From positions 132,075 through 196,074 of the forward strand of contig NZ_JAKNTA010000007.1 in NCBI RefSeq assembly GCF_022288725.1: a DNA stretch of 64,000 bases. The letters are read 5' to 3'. Positions 15,793-24,528 of the stretch are shown piece after piece; within the stretch, counting starts at the first letter, position 1; every line of letters starts with the position of its first letter. The DNA comes from Kitasatospora sp. A2-31 (GTDB lineage Bacteria; Actinomycetota; Actinomycetes; Streptomycetales; Streptomycetaceae). The notes under the pieces are model-generated. The model made no database searches. It saw only the letters and a program-made list of their open reading frames with translations, and had not been told where the DNA came from. The position numbers and the translations under genes were made by a program.

Positions 15793-16671
15793 TCAGCCGA
15801 TCCGGGACTCCGCGCGGCGTGCCCGCACGTCCCCGACCTTCTGGCCCACCTTGCGCCGGATGACCAGCAGCGGGGCCATCGCGGCCAGCGTGATCTGCGC
15901 GTAGGCGCCGATGTGCAGCAGGTTGTCACCGCCGGGAGCGCCGGTCGCCCAGGCCGCCAGGCAGCCGATGGAGAGCACGATCCAGCAGAGCGTCGCGGTG
16001 GCCAGCAGCCCCTGCGGCTTCGGGTACTCGATCCGGCTCACCATCAGGTACGCGGCGCCGAAGATGGCGAGCAGACCGGGCAGGAACGGCGGATCGAGCA
16101 GCACGATGGCGATCACCGTCATCGCGCCCATCGGGCAGGGCATGCCCTGGAACACCCCGGGCCGCATCTTCACGGCGGAGAAGCGGGCGAGCCGCAGGAC
16201 CACCGCGAGCAGCACCGTCAGCGCGATCAGCGCCGAGAGCCGACTGTTGGATCCCGGCGAGACCATGCCCCAGACCGCGACGAAGTAGGCCGGCGCGATG
16301 CCGAAGCTGATCAGGTCGGCGAGGTTGTCGAGCTCGGCCCCGAGGGCGGAGGAGCGCAGCTTGCGCGCCACCAGCCCGTCGAAGAGGTCGCACATCGAGC
16401 CGATCAGCAGCAGCGTCACCGCGGTGGCGGCGCTGTGCTTGTCCGGAGCGGCGTCCGGGTTGGTGATGTGCGGGACCAGGACCCCGGTGGTGATCGAGTA
16501 GATCGCCAGGAAGCCGCAGACGGCGTTCCCCAGGGTCAGGAAGTCGGCGGTGGACAGGTGCTGCGGCGAGCGCGGCGCGCGCAGCTCGCGGTCGCGGGCC
16601 CAGCGGCGGCGGCGCAGGGCCGTCTCCTCGTCGTCCAGGCCGACGATCGTCTCAGGATCAGTCACGGTCAA
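15793..16671 (-). CDS. pssA: CDP-diacylglycerol--serine O-phosphatidyltransferase
   Basis: This enzyme makes phosphatidylserine from CDP-diacylglycerol and serine in the membrane. The 292 residues contain the CDP-alcohol phosphotransferase signature, here D-G-L-V-A-R-x8-G-x3-D-x3-D (in CDLFDGLVARKLRSSALGAE and the following LDNLAD), and about eight hydrophobic segments. The N-terminal 45 residues are charged and cytosolic. The start is either TTG at 16671 or GTG at 16665. Both overlap the psd stop (16658), so psd and pssA are translationally coupled and together form the route to phosphatidylethanolamine. Confidence 0.92.
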   Translation of the reverse strand: MTVTDPETIVGLDDEETALRRRRWARDRELRAPRSPQHLSTADFLTLGNAVCGFLAIYSITTGVLVPHITNPDAAPDKHSAATAVTLLLIGSMCDLFDGLVARKLRSSALGAELDNLADLISFGIAPAYFVAVWGMVSPGSNSRLSALIALTVLLAVVLRLARFSAVKMRPGVFQGMPCPMGAMTVIAIVLLDPPFLPGLLAIFGAAYLMVSRIEYPKPQGLLATATLCWIVLSIGCLAAWATGAPGGDNLLHIGAYAQITLAAMAPLLVIRRKVGQKVGDVRARRAESRIG

Positions 16672-17350
16672 GGCGTGTCACCCCGGCTGTGGTCTTCTGG
16701 CCGACCTCGACGCCGACCTCGACGCCGGCCGGCAGGTAGGTGTCGACCCGGGAGCCGAACCGGATCAGGCCGATCCGGTCGCCCTGCTCGACCTTGGTTC
16801 CGGCGTCCACGTACGGCACGATCCGGCGGGCCACGGCCCCCGCGATCTGGACCATCTCGATGTCGCCGAGCTCGGTGTCGAAGTGCCAGACGACCCGCTC
16901 GTTCTGGTCGCTGTCCTTGTTGAACGCGGGCACGAAGCCGCCCGCGACGTGCTCGACGGACGTCACGGTGCCGGGCAGCGGCGCGCGGTTGACGTGCACG
17001 TTGAGCGGGCTCATGAAGATCGCCACCCGGGTGCGGCCGTCCGGCCAGGCGTCGATGCTCTGCACCACGCCGTCGGCGGGGGAGATCACCCGGCCCGTGC
17101 CGATCTCACGCTCGGGGTCGCGGAAGAACCACAGCATGCCCGCGCCGAGGGCGCAGGCCGGAACCGCCGCCAGGGCCCACTTGCCGCTGCGCCGGGTGAG
17201 GGCGGTGGTCACGGCGGCCGTGGCGAGGGTGGGGACGAACCAGGGGGTGGCTCCGCGCGCGATGGTCACGCGGGGTCGCCGACCGGCCGTCGGGGCGGCG
17301 AGGGCATCGCGGTCCGTGACGGAGGTGTGAGGGGACGGGCTGATGGGCAT
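16658..17350 (-). CDS. psd: Phosphatidylserine decarboxylase proenzyme (short type)
   Basis: Psd converts phosphatidylserine to phosphatidylethanolamine. The protein cleaves itself at Gly-Ser, and the Ser becomes the pyruvoyl cofactor. The cleavage site is R-F-G-S-R-V-D about 25 residues from the end of this 230-residue protein. Family motifs WFFRDPER, VISPADGVVQ and MSPLNVHVNR are intact. One or two N-terminal hydrophobic helices (about residues 35-75) anchor it. AAGGT precedes the ATG. The gene is the first of a two-gene operon with pssA. Confidence 0.93.
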   Translation of the reverse strand: MPISPSPHTSVTDRDALAAPTAGRRPRVTIARGATPWFVPTLATAAVTTALTRRSGKWALAAVPACALGAGMLWFFRDPEREIGTGRVISPADGVVQSIDAWPDGRTRVAIFMSPLNVHVNRAPLPGTVTSVEHVAGGFVPAFNKDSDQNERVVWHFDTELGDIEMVQIAGAVARRIVPYVDAGTKVEQGDRIGLIRFGSRVDTYLPAGVEVGVEVGQKTTAGVTRLDRD

Positions 17351-17852
17351 CGAAGACCTTAGTCGCGGGGGATCATGGCCGCTGGACGGGGGCCACCGCG
17401 GGGATCGGGTACGAGAGGGACGGCTGCTGTCCCGGTGGATGCTATCGGGAGCACACGGTGGGTGGGCAACCCGCCTGCTCGTTCATGTGTCCTGCGCGAG
17501 GCACCGTTGCGCCTCCTTGGTATACGACCGTAGCTCGCCCCGGTCCGGTTCCCAAGGCTCCGGACACGGCTGGTGACACTTGTCTCAACGGGCGCGCCGA
17601 TCGGACCCGTCGGCGCGCCGCCGGCGGGTCGGATCCGGCCCGTGGGTGCGCCGAAGCGGCCGCAAGGCGTGTGACAGCAGCTGTACGCCCTGCGGCCGCT
17701 TCGGGAGCCGTGCCGGACCCCAGGCGGACCAGGCCGGGGCCCAGGTGGCACGGCCGGGTGCCGGGACGGGCCCGCACGCCCGTCGACCGGCCGTCACGGG
17801 CCGTCGGTCCGCCGGTGCCGCGCGTCGCCGCGCAGCCGGCGGACCCCCTGGA
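17351..17852. other. 502-base region between psd and mcd without a gene
   Basis: The region separates the 5' end of psd from the 3' end of the ethylmalonyl-CoA operon, both on the minus strand. It holds the long hairpin at 17652-17703, which should end the mcd transcript, and presumably the psd promoter near 17400-17540, where the sequence is slightly less GC-rich. No open frame here shows codon use or a ribosome site that would support a protein. Confidence 0.5.
17652..17703 (-). terminator. Long hairpin downstream of the ethylmalonyl-CoA operon
   Basis: CGAAGCGGCCGCA pairs exactly with TGCGGCCGCTTCG (13 bp). After one mismatch GGCGT pairs with ACGCC, around a 14-base loop. The hairpin lies 150 bases past the mcd stop. 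Its stability and position fit a factor-independent terminator, and it could also protect the 3' end of the messenger. Confidence 0.75.
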
Positions 17853-19055
17853 TCACTCCGCGATGCGGTACTCCTCCAGCAGCCGGCGTCCGACGATCAT
17901 CTTCTGGATCTCCGCAGTACCTTCACCGATCAGCAGCATCGGGGCCTCGCGGTAGAGGCGCTCGATCTCGTACTCCTTGGAGAAGCCGTAGCCGCCGTGG
18001 ATGCGGAAGGCGTCCTCGACGACCTCCTTGCAGTACTCGGAGGCGAGGTACTTCGCCATGCCGGCCTCGAGGTCGTTGCGCTCGCCGCTGTCCTTCTTGC
18101 GGGCGGCCATCACCATCATCTGGTGGGCGGCCTCGACCTTGGTGGCCATCTCGGCGAGCTTGAACTGGATCGCCTGGTGCTCGGCGATCTTCTTGCCGAA
18201 GGTGGAGCGCTGCTGGGCGTAGGAGATGCCCAGCTCGAAGGCGCGGCGGGCGACGCCGCAGCCGCGGGCGGCGACGTTGACGCGGCCGACCTCGACGCCG
18301 TCCATCATCTGGTAGAAGCCCTTGCCCGGGACGCCGCCGAGGATGCGGTCGGCCGGGATGCGGACGTCCTGCAGCACCAGCTCGGTGGTGTCGACGCCCT
18401 TGTAGCCCATCTTCTCGATCTTGCCGGGGACGGTCAGGCCGGGAACCTTCGGGTTCGGGCCGAAACCGGCCTCCTTCTCGATCAGGAAGGTGGTCATGTT
18501 CCTGTACGGGGTGTTGCCGCCCTCGTCGGTCTTGCAGAGCACCGCGACCAGCGTCGAGGTGCCGCCGTTGGTGAGCCACATCTTCTGGCCGTTGAGGACG
18601 TAGAAGTCGCCGTCCTTGACGCCCTTGGTGCTGATCGCCGCGACGTCGGAGCCGAGGCCGGGCTCGGACATCGAGAAGGCGCCGCGGATCTCGCCGGCGG
18701 CCATCCTCGGCAGGAAGTACTCCTTCTGCTCCTGGGTGCCGTGGGCGTTGATCATGTGCGCCACGATGAAGTGCGTGTTGACGATGCCGGAGACCGACAT
18801 CCAGCCGCGGGCGATCTCCTCCACCACCAGGGCGTAGGTGAGCAGCGACTCGCCCAGGCCGCCGTACTCCTCGGGGATGGTCAGGCCGAACAGGCCGAGC
18901 TGCTTCATCCCCTCGACGATGGCGGTCGGGTACTCGTCCTTGTGCTCCAGCTCGGTCGCGACCGGGATGATCTCCTTGTCGACGAAATCCCGCACGGTGG
19001 CGAGGATGTCCCGCTGGATCTCGGTGAGGCCGTCGGTCTGTGCGAGGCGTCCCAT
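17853..19055 (-). CDS. mcd: Acyl-CoA dehydrogenase, probable (2S)-methylsuccinyl-CoA dehydrogenase
   Basis: This 400-residue FAD flavoenzyme has the classical ACAD layout: an N-terminal helical domain, a middle beta domain with GAFSMSEPGLGSDVA and WLTNGGTS, and a C-terminal helical domain with RSTFGKKIAEHQAIQ. The catalytic base is the Glu of L-L-I-G-E-G-T-A-E-I-Q near the end, as in medium-chain ACADs. The operon context (ccr, ecm, lyase, MaoC hydratase) points to oxidation of methylsuccinyl-CoA to mesaconyl-CoA. Proteobacterial Mcd is about 150 residues longer, so the assignment rests on context and a related short-chain ACAD role remains possible. A 161-base gap with a strong hairpin precedes it, so its expression may be tuned separately. 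Confidence 0.85.
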   Translation of the reverse strand: MGRLAQTDGLTEIQRDILATVRDFVDKEIIPVATELEHKDEYPTAIVEGMKQLGLFGLTIPEEYGGLGESLLTYALVVEEIARGWMSVSGIVNTHFIVAHMINAHGTQEQKEYFLPRMAAGEIRGAFSMSEPGLGSDVAAISTKGVKDGDFYVLNGQKMWLTNGGTSTLVAVLCKTDEGGNTPYRNMTTFLIEKEAGFGPNPKVPGLTVPGKIEKMGYKGVDTTELVLQDVRIPADRILGGVPGKGFYQMMDGVEVGRVNVAARGCGVARRAFELGISYAQQRSTFGKKIAEHQAIQFKLAEMATKVEAAHQMMVMAARKKDSGERNDLEAGMAKYLASEYCKEVVEDAFRIHGGYGFSKEYEIERLYREAPMLLIGEGTAEIQKMIVGRRLLEEYRIAE

Positions 19056-19122
19056 CGTGCGGCTCCTGTGGCGAAGGGGAATGAGGGTGGGGGAGGAGAG
19101 GAGAGCGGGGGGGGGGAATGCC

Positions 19123-19160
19123 GGGGGCCCTGCCGGCGTGGCTGCGGCAGCAGGGCCCCC
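19123..19160 (-). terminator. Hairpin inside the operon between mch and mcd
   Basis: GGGGGCCCTG and CAGGGCCCCC form a 10-bp perfect stem with partly pairing inner bases. It sits 57 bases after the mch stop and 67 before the mcd start. A run of ten G on the plus strand (19107-19116) lies between the hairpin and mcd. It may be an attenuating terminator or a processing barrier that lowers mcd relative to the upstream genes. Confidence 0.5.
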
Positions 19161-19216
19161 GTACCGGGTGGGGGATCGGCCGATGACGGCGGCCTACCCC
19201 TCCGGGGTCGGTGGGG

Positions 19217-19720
19217 TCAGGACAGCGGGGTCGGGCGGCCCGGCTGCTCGCCGCCGCGCGCCTTGATGTAGGTCTCGGTCGGCACCATCACCTTGCGGCG
19301 GAAGATGCAGACGACCGTGCCGTCCTGCTTGTACCCCTTGGTCTCGACGTGGACGATGCCGCGGTCGTCCTTGGACTTGGACGGCCACTTGTCGAGCACG
19401 GTGGTCTCGCCGTAGATGGTGTCGCCGTGGAAGGTCGGCGCGACGTGCCGCAGCGACTCGATCTCCAGGTTGGCGATCGCCTTGCCCGAGACGTCCGGGA
19501 CGGACATGCCGAGCAGCAGCGAGTAGACGTAGTTGCCGACGACGACGTTCTTGCCGAAGTCCGTCGTCGTCTCCGCATAGTTGGTGTCCATGTGGAGCGG
19601 GTGGTGGTTCATGGTGAGCAGGCAGAAGAGGTGGTCGTCGTACTCGGTGACCGTCTTGCCGGGCCAGTGCTTGTAGACCGCGCCGACCTCGAACTCTTCG
19701 TAGGTGCGTCCGAACTGCAT
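19217..19720 (-). CDS. mch: MaoC-family hydratase, probable mesaconyl-CoA hydratase
   Basis: This 167-residue single hot-dog-fold protein has the MaoC features FGRTYEEFEVGAVYKHWPG, the D-x4-H segment TMNHHPLHMDTNYAE that supplies the Asp/His catalytic pair, and APTFHGDTIYGETTVL. In the ethylmalonyl-CoA pathway the corresponding enzyme hydrates mesaconyl-C1-CoA to beta-methylmalyl-CoA. The start ATG has AAGGAAG upstream. Upstream in-frame codons give only Arg/Ala-rich shadow sequence. The gap of 179 bases to the lyase gene contains a small hairpin (about 19803-19825). Confidence 0.85.
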   Translation of the reverse strand: MQFGRTYEEFEVGAVYKHWPGKTVTEYDDHLFCLLTMNHHPLHMDTNYAETTTDFGKNVVVGNYVYSLLLGMSVPDVSGKAIANLEIESLRHVAPTFHGDTIYGETTVLDKWPSKSKDDRGIVHVETKGYKQDGTVVCIFRRKVMVPTETYIKARGGEQPGRPTPLS

Positions 19721-19899
19721 GATCTTCCTTAGATGTGATGCGAGCGAGCCGAAGGGCGCGCCGGTGCCGAAAGCGACGAGCGACAAGCGAGCGGTGGGCC
19801 CCTCCTGCCCGTAGGCGGGCGAGGAGGGAGAGTGCCGGAGCGAGGAACGTCGGCACCGGGTCAGGAGCGCCCGGAGGCGAGCCGAGCCCGGAGAGCAGC

Positions 19900-20862
19900 T
19901 CAGGCCTGCGGGGGCTCGAACTTGGAGGTGCGCTCCATGCCGGCGGCGCGGCCCTTGCCGGCGATGACCAGGGCCATCTTGCGGCTGGCCTCGTCGATCA
20001 TCTCGTCGCCGAGCATCGCCGAGCCCTTGAAGCCGCCGGCCTCGGAGGTGCACCAGTCGTAGGCGTCGAGGATCAGCTCGGCGTGGTCGTAGTCCTCCTG
20101 CGCGGGCGAGAAGAGCTCGTTCGCGGCGGCGACCTGGTCCGGGTGGAGCACCCACTTGCCGTCGAAGCCGAGGGCGGCGGAGCGGCCGGCCACCTCGCGG
20201 TAGCCCTCCTGGTTGCGGATCTGCAGGTAGGGGCCGTCGATCGCCTGCAGGTCGTTGGCGCGGGCGGCCATCAGGATGCGCATCAGGATGTAGTGGTAGG
20301 CGTCGGCCGGGTAACCAGGCGGCTGCTCGCCGACCACCAGCGACTTCATGTTGATCGAGGCCATGAAGTCGGCCGGGCCGAAGATGATGGTCTCCAGCCG
20401 GGGCGAGGCCGTCGCGATGGCGTCGACGTTGATCAGGCCCTTGGCGTTCTCGATCTGCGCCTCGATGCCGATCCGGCCGACCTCGAAGCCCATGGTCTTC
20501 TCGATCTGGGTGAGCAGCAGGTCCAGCGCCTTCACCTGCTCGGCGTCCTGGACCTTCGGCAGCATGATGCAGTCGAGGTTCGGGCCGGCGCCCTCGACGA
20601 CGGTGATCACGTCGCGGTAGGTCCAGTGGGTGGTCCAGTCGTTGACCCGGACGACCTTGGTCTTCTTGCCCCAGTCGCCGTTGTTCAGGGCGTCGACGAT
20701 GTGGTGCCGGGCGCTCTCCTTGACCAGCGGGGCGCAGGCGTCCTCCAGGTCGAGGAAGACCTGGTCGGCCGGGAGGCCCTGGGCCTTCTCCAGGAAGCGC
20801 GGGTTGGAGCCCGGTACGGCGAGGCAGGAGCGGCGGGGCCGCAGGCGGTTGACGGAGGTCAT
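19900..20862 (-). CDS. mcl1: HpcH/HpaI-type CoA-ester lyase (beta-methylmalyl-CoA/malyl-CoA lyase)
   Basis: This 320-residue TIM-barrel lyase of the CitE/Mcl group cleaves beta-methylmalyl-CoA to glyoxylate and propionyl-CoA in this pathway. The sequence has RRSCLAVPGSNPRFLEKA at the N-terminus, the D-L-E-D-A-C metal/substrate site, GIEAQIENAKGLINVDAI with the conserved Glu, and IFGPADFMASI with the metal-binding Asp. The start MTSVNRLRPRR has a rather distant GGAAGG. It begins 25 bases after the ecm stop. I cannot tell from sequence whether malyl-CoA is also a substrate. Confidence 0.87.
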   Translation of the reverse strand: MTSVNRLRPRRSCLAVPGSNPRFLEKAQGLPADQVFLDLEDACAPLVKESARHHIVDALNNGDWGKKTKVVRVNDWTTHWTYRDVITVVEGAGPNLDCIMLPKVQDAEQVKALDLLLTQIEKTMGFEVGRIGIEAQIENAKGLINVDAIATASPRLETIIFGPADFMASINMKSLVVGEQPPGYPADAYHYILMRILMAARANDLQAIDGPYLQIRNQEGYREVAGRSAALGFDGKWVLHPDQVAAANELFSPAQEDYDHAELILDAYDWCTSEAGGFKGSAMLGDEMIDEASRKMALVIAGKGRAAGMERTSKFEPPQA

Positions 20863-20887
20863 GAGGGTGGTTCGGTCCTTCCAGTGG

Positions 20888-22930
20888 TCAGCTGGTGGTC
20901 GCGGGTGCGGGCGACCAGGGCTGGAGCTTGTTGGCGAGCCGGATCTCGTCCACGATCCGGCCGATGATGGTCGTGATGCCGAAGTCCTTCGGGGTGAACA
21001 CGGCGGCGACGCCGGCGGCCCTGAGGGCCTCGCCGTCCGCTGCCGGGATGATGCCACCCACGATCACCGGGACATCCTCCACCCCGGCCCGCCGCAGCCG
21101 CTGCAGAACGTCGGGAACGAGTTCGCAGTGGGCTCCGGAGAGGATCGACAGACCCACGCAGTGCACGTCCTCCGCGACGGCGGCGGAGACGATCTGCTCG
21201 GGGGTGAGCCGGATGCCCTGGTAGACCACCTCGAACCCGGCGTCACGGGCCCGGACCGCGATCTGCTCGGCGCCGTTGGAGTGCCCGTCCAGGCCGGGCT
21301 TGCCGACCAGCAGGCGCAGCTTGCCGGTGCCCAGCTCCTCGGCGGTGGCCGCGACCGCGGCGCGGACCGCGGCCAGTTCGCCGCCCGGCTCGGCCGCGAC
21401 CGCGACCGGGGCGCCGCCGACGCCGGTGGGCGCGCGGTACTCGCCGAAGACCTCGCGCAGGGCGAAGGCCCACTCGCCGGTGGTGACCCCGGCACGGGCG
21501 CAGGCGAGCGTCGCGGCCATCAGGTTGGCGTCCGTGGCGGCGACCTCCTTGAGCTCGGCCAGCGCCCGCTGTGCGGCTGCCTCGTCGCGCTGCTCGCGCC
21601 AGGCCTCCAGCGCCCTCAGCACGGACTGCTCGGAGGCCGGGTCGACCACCATGATCGCGGTGTCGAGGTCGGCCGTGAGCGGGCTCTCCTCGGTGGTGTC
21701 GAAGCAGTTGACGCCGACGATCTTGTCCTCGCCGGACTCGATCCGGGCCCGGCGGGCGGCGTGCGAGGCGACCAGGTTGGCCTTGAGGTAGCCGGACTCG
21801 ACGGCCGGGATGATGCCCCGGTTGCCCGCCTTGGCGCCCATCTCCAGCACCTTGGCGATCTCGGCCTCGGCGCCGGCCAGCAGCTCGGCGGTCTTGGCCT
21901 CGATCACCTCGGAGCCGTTGAAGATGTCGCCGTACTCCAGCAGGTCCGACTCGTAGGCGAGCACCTGCTGGATCCGCAGCGACCACTGCTGGTCCCACGG
22001 GCGGGGCAGGCCGAGCGCCTCGTTCCAGGCCGGCAGCTGGACGGCCCGGGCGCGGGCGTCCTTGGAGAGGGTGACGGCGAGCATCTCCAGCACGATCCGC
22101 TGGACGTTGTTCTCCGGCTGCGCCTCGGTCAGGCCCAGCGAGTTGACCTGGACGCCGTAGCGGAACCGGCGCTGCTTCGGGTCCTCGATGCCGTACCGCT
22201 CCAGCGTGACCTTCTCCCAGAGCCGGGCGAAGGCGCGCATCTTGCACATCTCCTCGACGAACCGCACGCCGGCGTTGACGAAGAAGGAGATGCGGGCGAC
22301 CACCTCGCCCATCCGCTCGGCCGGCACCTGGCCGGAGTCGCGCACCGCGTCGAGCACCGAGATCGCGGTGCACATCGCGTAGGCGATCTCCTGGACCGGG
22401 GTGGCCCCGGCCTCCTGGAGGTGGTAGCTGCAGATGTTGATCGGGTTCCACTTGGGGATGTTGCCGACCGTGTAGGCGATCATGTCGGTGATCAGGCGCA
22501 CCGACGGCCCGGGCGGGAAGACGTGCGTCCCGCGCGAGAGGTACTCCTTGACGATGTCGTTCTGGGTGGTGCCGGTGAGCTTGGCGATGTCGGCGCCCTG
22601 CTCCTCGGCCACCACCTGGTAGAGCGCCAGCAGCCACATGGCGGTGGCGTTGATCGTCATCGAGGTGTTGGTCTGTTCGAGCGGGATGCCGTCGAACAGC
22701 GCGCGCATGTCGCCGACGTGACCCACCGGCACGCCGACCCGGCCGACCTCGCCGCGGGCGAGGATGTGGTCGGAGTCGTAGCCGGTCTGGGTCGGCAAGT
22801 CGAAGGCGACGGAGAGACCGGTCTGGCCCTTGGCGAGGTTCCGCCGGTAGAGGGCGTTGGAGTCCTTCGCCGTGGAGTGCCCGGCGTAGGTGCGCATCAG
22901 CCAGGGGCGGTCACGCTTCTGCTCGCCCAT
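20888..22930 (-). CDS. ecm: Adenosylcobalamin-dependent ethylmalonyl-CoA mutase (MeaA-like)
   Basis: This 680-residue protein has the two-part structure of acyl-CoA mutases. Residues 1-530 form the substrate barrel, with YAGHSTAKDSNALYRRNLA, AFDLPTQTGYDSDH and GTTQNDIVKEYLSRGT. Residues 540-680 form a B12-binding Rossmann domain with the base-off/His-on motif D-G-H-S-N-G, then S-I-L and V-G-G-I-I-P. The family converts ethylmalonyl-CoA to methylsuccinyl-CoA, and position directly after ccr supports this over methylmalonyl-CoA mutase. The ATG shares one base with the ccr stop (TGATG), so the two are translationally coupled. Its coenzyme is the product of the pathway served by the cobalamin operon about 10 kb away. 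Confidence 0.93.
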   Translation of the reverse strand: MGEQKRDRPWLMRTYAGHSTAKDSNALYRRNLAKGQTGLSVAFDLPTQTGYDSDHILARGEVGRVGVPVGHVGDMRALFDGIPLEQTNTSMTINATAMWLLALYQVVAEEQGADIAKLTGTTQNDIVKEYLSRGTHVFPPGPSVRLITDMIAYTVGNIPKWNPINICSYHLQEAGATPVQEIAYAMCTAISVLDAVRDSGQVPAERMGEVVARISFFVNAGVRFVEEMCKMRAFARLWEKVTLERYGIEDPKQRRFRYGVQVNSLGLTEAQPENNVQRIVLEMLAVTLSKDARARAVQLPAWNEALGLPRPWDQQWSLRIQQVLAYESDLLEYGDIFNGSEVIEAKTAELLAGAEAEIAKVLEMGAKAGNRGIIPAVESGYLKANLVASHAARRARIESGEDKIVGVNCFDTTEESPLTADLDTAIMVVDPASEQSVLRALEAWREQRDEAAAQRALAELKEVAATDANLMAATLACARAGVTTGEWAFALREVFGEYRAPTGVGGAPVAVAAEPGGELAAVRAAVAATAEELGTGKLRLLVGKPGLDGHSNGAEQIAVRARDAGFEVVYQGIRLTPEQIVSAAVAEDVHCVGLSILSGAHCELVPDVLQRLRRAGVEDVPVIVGGIIPAADGEALRAAGVAAVFTPKDFGITTIIGRIVDEIRLANKLQPWSPAPATTS

Positions 22931-24300
22931 CACACGTTCCGGCCGGGCTCGGCGTTGCGCTCGTCGAGCGCGCGGAAGAGGTTGATGCCGTCGATGTGCT
23001 TGGCGCGGAGCTCCTCGTCGCGCACGCCCAGGCCCTCCTGCGGCGCCAGGCAGAGCACGCCGACCTTGCCCTGGTGCTTGTTGTGGTGCACGTCGAGGGC
23101 GGCCTGGCCGGTCTCCTCCAGGGAGTAGACCTTCGACAGGGTCGGGTGGATCTTGCCCTTGGCGACCAGGCGGTTGGCCTCGAACGCCTCGCGGTAGTTG
23201 GCGAAGTGCGAGCCGACGATGCGCTTGAGCGACATCCACAGGTAGCGGTTGTCGTACTGGTGCATGTAGCCGGAGGTGGAGGCGCAGGTGACGATCGTGC
23301 CGCCCTTGCGGGTGACGTACACGGAGGCGCCGAAGGTCTCGCGGCCCGGGTGCTCGAAGACGATGTCGACGTCCTCGCCACCGGTGAACTCGCGGATCTT
23401 CGAGCCCAGGCGCTTCCACTCGCGCGGGTCCTGGGTGTGCTCGTCCTTCCAGAACCTGTAGCCCTCGGCGGAGCGGTCGATGATCGCCTCGGCGCCCATG
23501 GCCCGGCAGATCTCGGCCTTGGCCTCGTTGGAGACCACGCAGATCGGGGTGGCGCCGCCGGCCAGCGCGTACTGGGTGGCGTACGAGCCGAGGCCGCCGC
23601 TGGCGCCCCAGATCAGCACGTTGTCGCCCTGCTTCATGCCCGCGCCGTTCTGCGAGACCAGCTGGCGGTAGGCGGTGGAGTTGACCAGACCGGGGGAGGC
23701 GGCCTCCTCCCAGGTGAGGTGCTTCGGCTTGGGCAGCAGCTGGTTGGTCTTCACCAGCGCGAGCTGGGCCAGGCCGCCGAAGTTGGTCTCGAAGCCCCAG
23801 ATGCGCTGCTCCGGGTCCATCATCGTGTCGTTGTGGCCGTCCGGGGACTCCAGCTCGACGGAGAGGCAGTGCGCGACGACCTCGTCACCCGGCTTCCAGG
23901 CGTTGACGCCGGCGCCGGTGCGCAGCACGACGCCCGCGAGGTCCGAACCGAGGATGTGGTACGGCAGGTCGTGGCGCTTGGTCAGCGGGGACAGCCGGCC
24001 GTAGCGCTCCAGGAAGCCGAAGGTGGAGACCGGCTCGAAGATCGAGCTCCACACCGTGTTGTAGTTGACGGAGCTCGCCATGACGGCGACCAGGGCCTCG
24101 CCGGGCCCCAGCTCGGGCAGGGGCACCTCGTCGAGGTGAAGGGACTTGCGCGGGTCCTTGTCGCGGCTGGCGAGGCCGGCGAACATCTGCTCCTCGTCCT
24201 TGTGGAGCGTGACCGCCCGGTAGGACTCGGGGAGCTTGACGGCTGCGTAGTCCTCCGACGTGGCGTCGTTGCTGAGGATCGCGTCGAGGATTTCCTGCAT
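22930..24300 (-). CDS. ccr: Crotonyl-CoA carboxylase/reductase
   Basis: Ccr reductively carboxylates crotonyl-CoA to ethylmalonyl-CoA with NADPH and CO2, the entry step of the pathway and a source of extender units for polyketides. The chosen start gives 456 residues and has GGAGG at ideal distance. The MDR nucleotide-binding motif WGASGGLGSYATQYA is at about 230-244. Counting from this start, Asn81, Phe170, Glu171 and His365 are present. These match the four CO2-binding residues I recall for the Kitasatospora setae enzyme in identity and position. It is the first gene of the leftward operon and is preceded by a promoter with overlapping palindromes. Confidence 0.97.
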   Translation of the reverse strand: MQEILDAILSNDATSEDYAAVKLPESYRAVTLHKDEEQMFAGLASRDKDPRKSLHLDEVPLPELGPGEALVAVMASSVNYNTVWSSIFEPVSTFGFLERYGRLSPLTKRHDLPYHILGSDLAGVVLRTGAGVNAWKPGDEVVAHCLSVELESPDGHNDTMMDPEQRIWGFETNFGGLAQLALVKTNQLLPKPKHLTWEEAASPGLVNSTAYRQLVSQNGAGMKQGDNVLIWGASGGLGSYATQYALAGGATPICVVSNEAKAEICRAMGAEAIIDRSAEGYRFWKDEHTQDPREWKRLGSKIREFTGGEDVDIVFEHPGRETFGASVYVTRKGGTIVTCASTSGYMHQYDNRYLWMSLKRIVGSHFANYREAFEANRLVAKGKIHPTLSKVYSLEETGQAALDVHHNKHQGKVGVLCLAPQEGLGVRDEELRAKHIDGINLFRALDERNAEPGRNV

Positions 24301-24498
24301 GGCTGCCTCCGAAGGCGTACCTGTGTGAGGGGCACAGGGCGTCTGGGGGAGCCGGGAGCGGACACCGGCTTCGCTGAGATGGGTGGTGGACGGGTGGCTG
24401 GTGGGCCAGGTGTGACGAGCACGGCTCCCGGGGTGTGGGAGCGCCGGACGGCGGCGCGCCGAGGTGGGGAGCCGCGGCGCCGCTGACTGGTGGGTAAC

Positions 24499-24528
24499 AA
24501 CGTAGTGGCACCCTGTGCCACTCGTAAA
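24499..24528 (-). promoter_or_regulatory. Promoter of the ccr operon
   Basis: On the minus strand TTTACG (24523-24528) and TACGTT (24499-24504) are separated by exactly 18 bases, a good vegetative-type promoter. Transcription would begin near 24492, leaving a leader of about 190 bases before ccr. A perfect operator-like palindrome fills the spacer. Confidence 0.65.
24506..24520. promoter_or_regulatory. Operator-like palindrome 1 in the ccr promoter spacer
   Basis: TGGCACCCTGTGCCA has perfect 6-base arms around CCT. It lies between the -35 and -10 boxes of the ccr promoter, where bound repressor would block RNA polymerase. It shares its pattern with two other palindromes, at 24528 and 24809. 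The adjacent TetR gene is the obvious candidate regulator. Confidence 0.7.

Noticed and set aside
17351..17852. A gene in the 502-base gap between psd and mcd
   Set aside because: Open frames exist on both strands but their products are Arg/Pro-rich, start sites are unsupported and the main feature is a long terminator hairpin.
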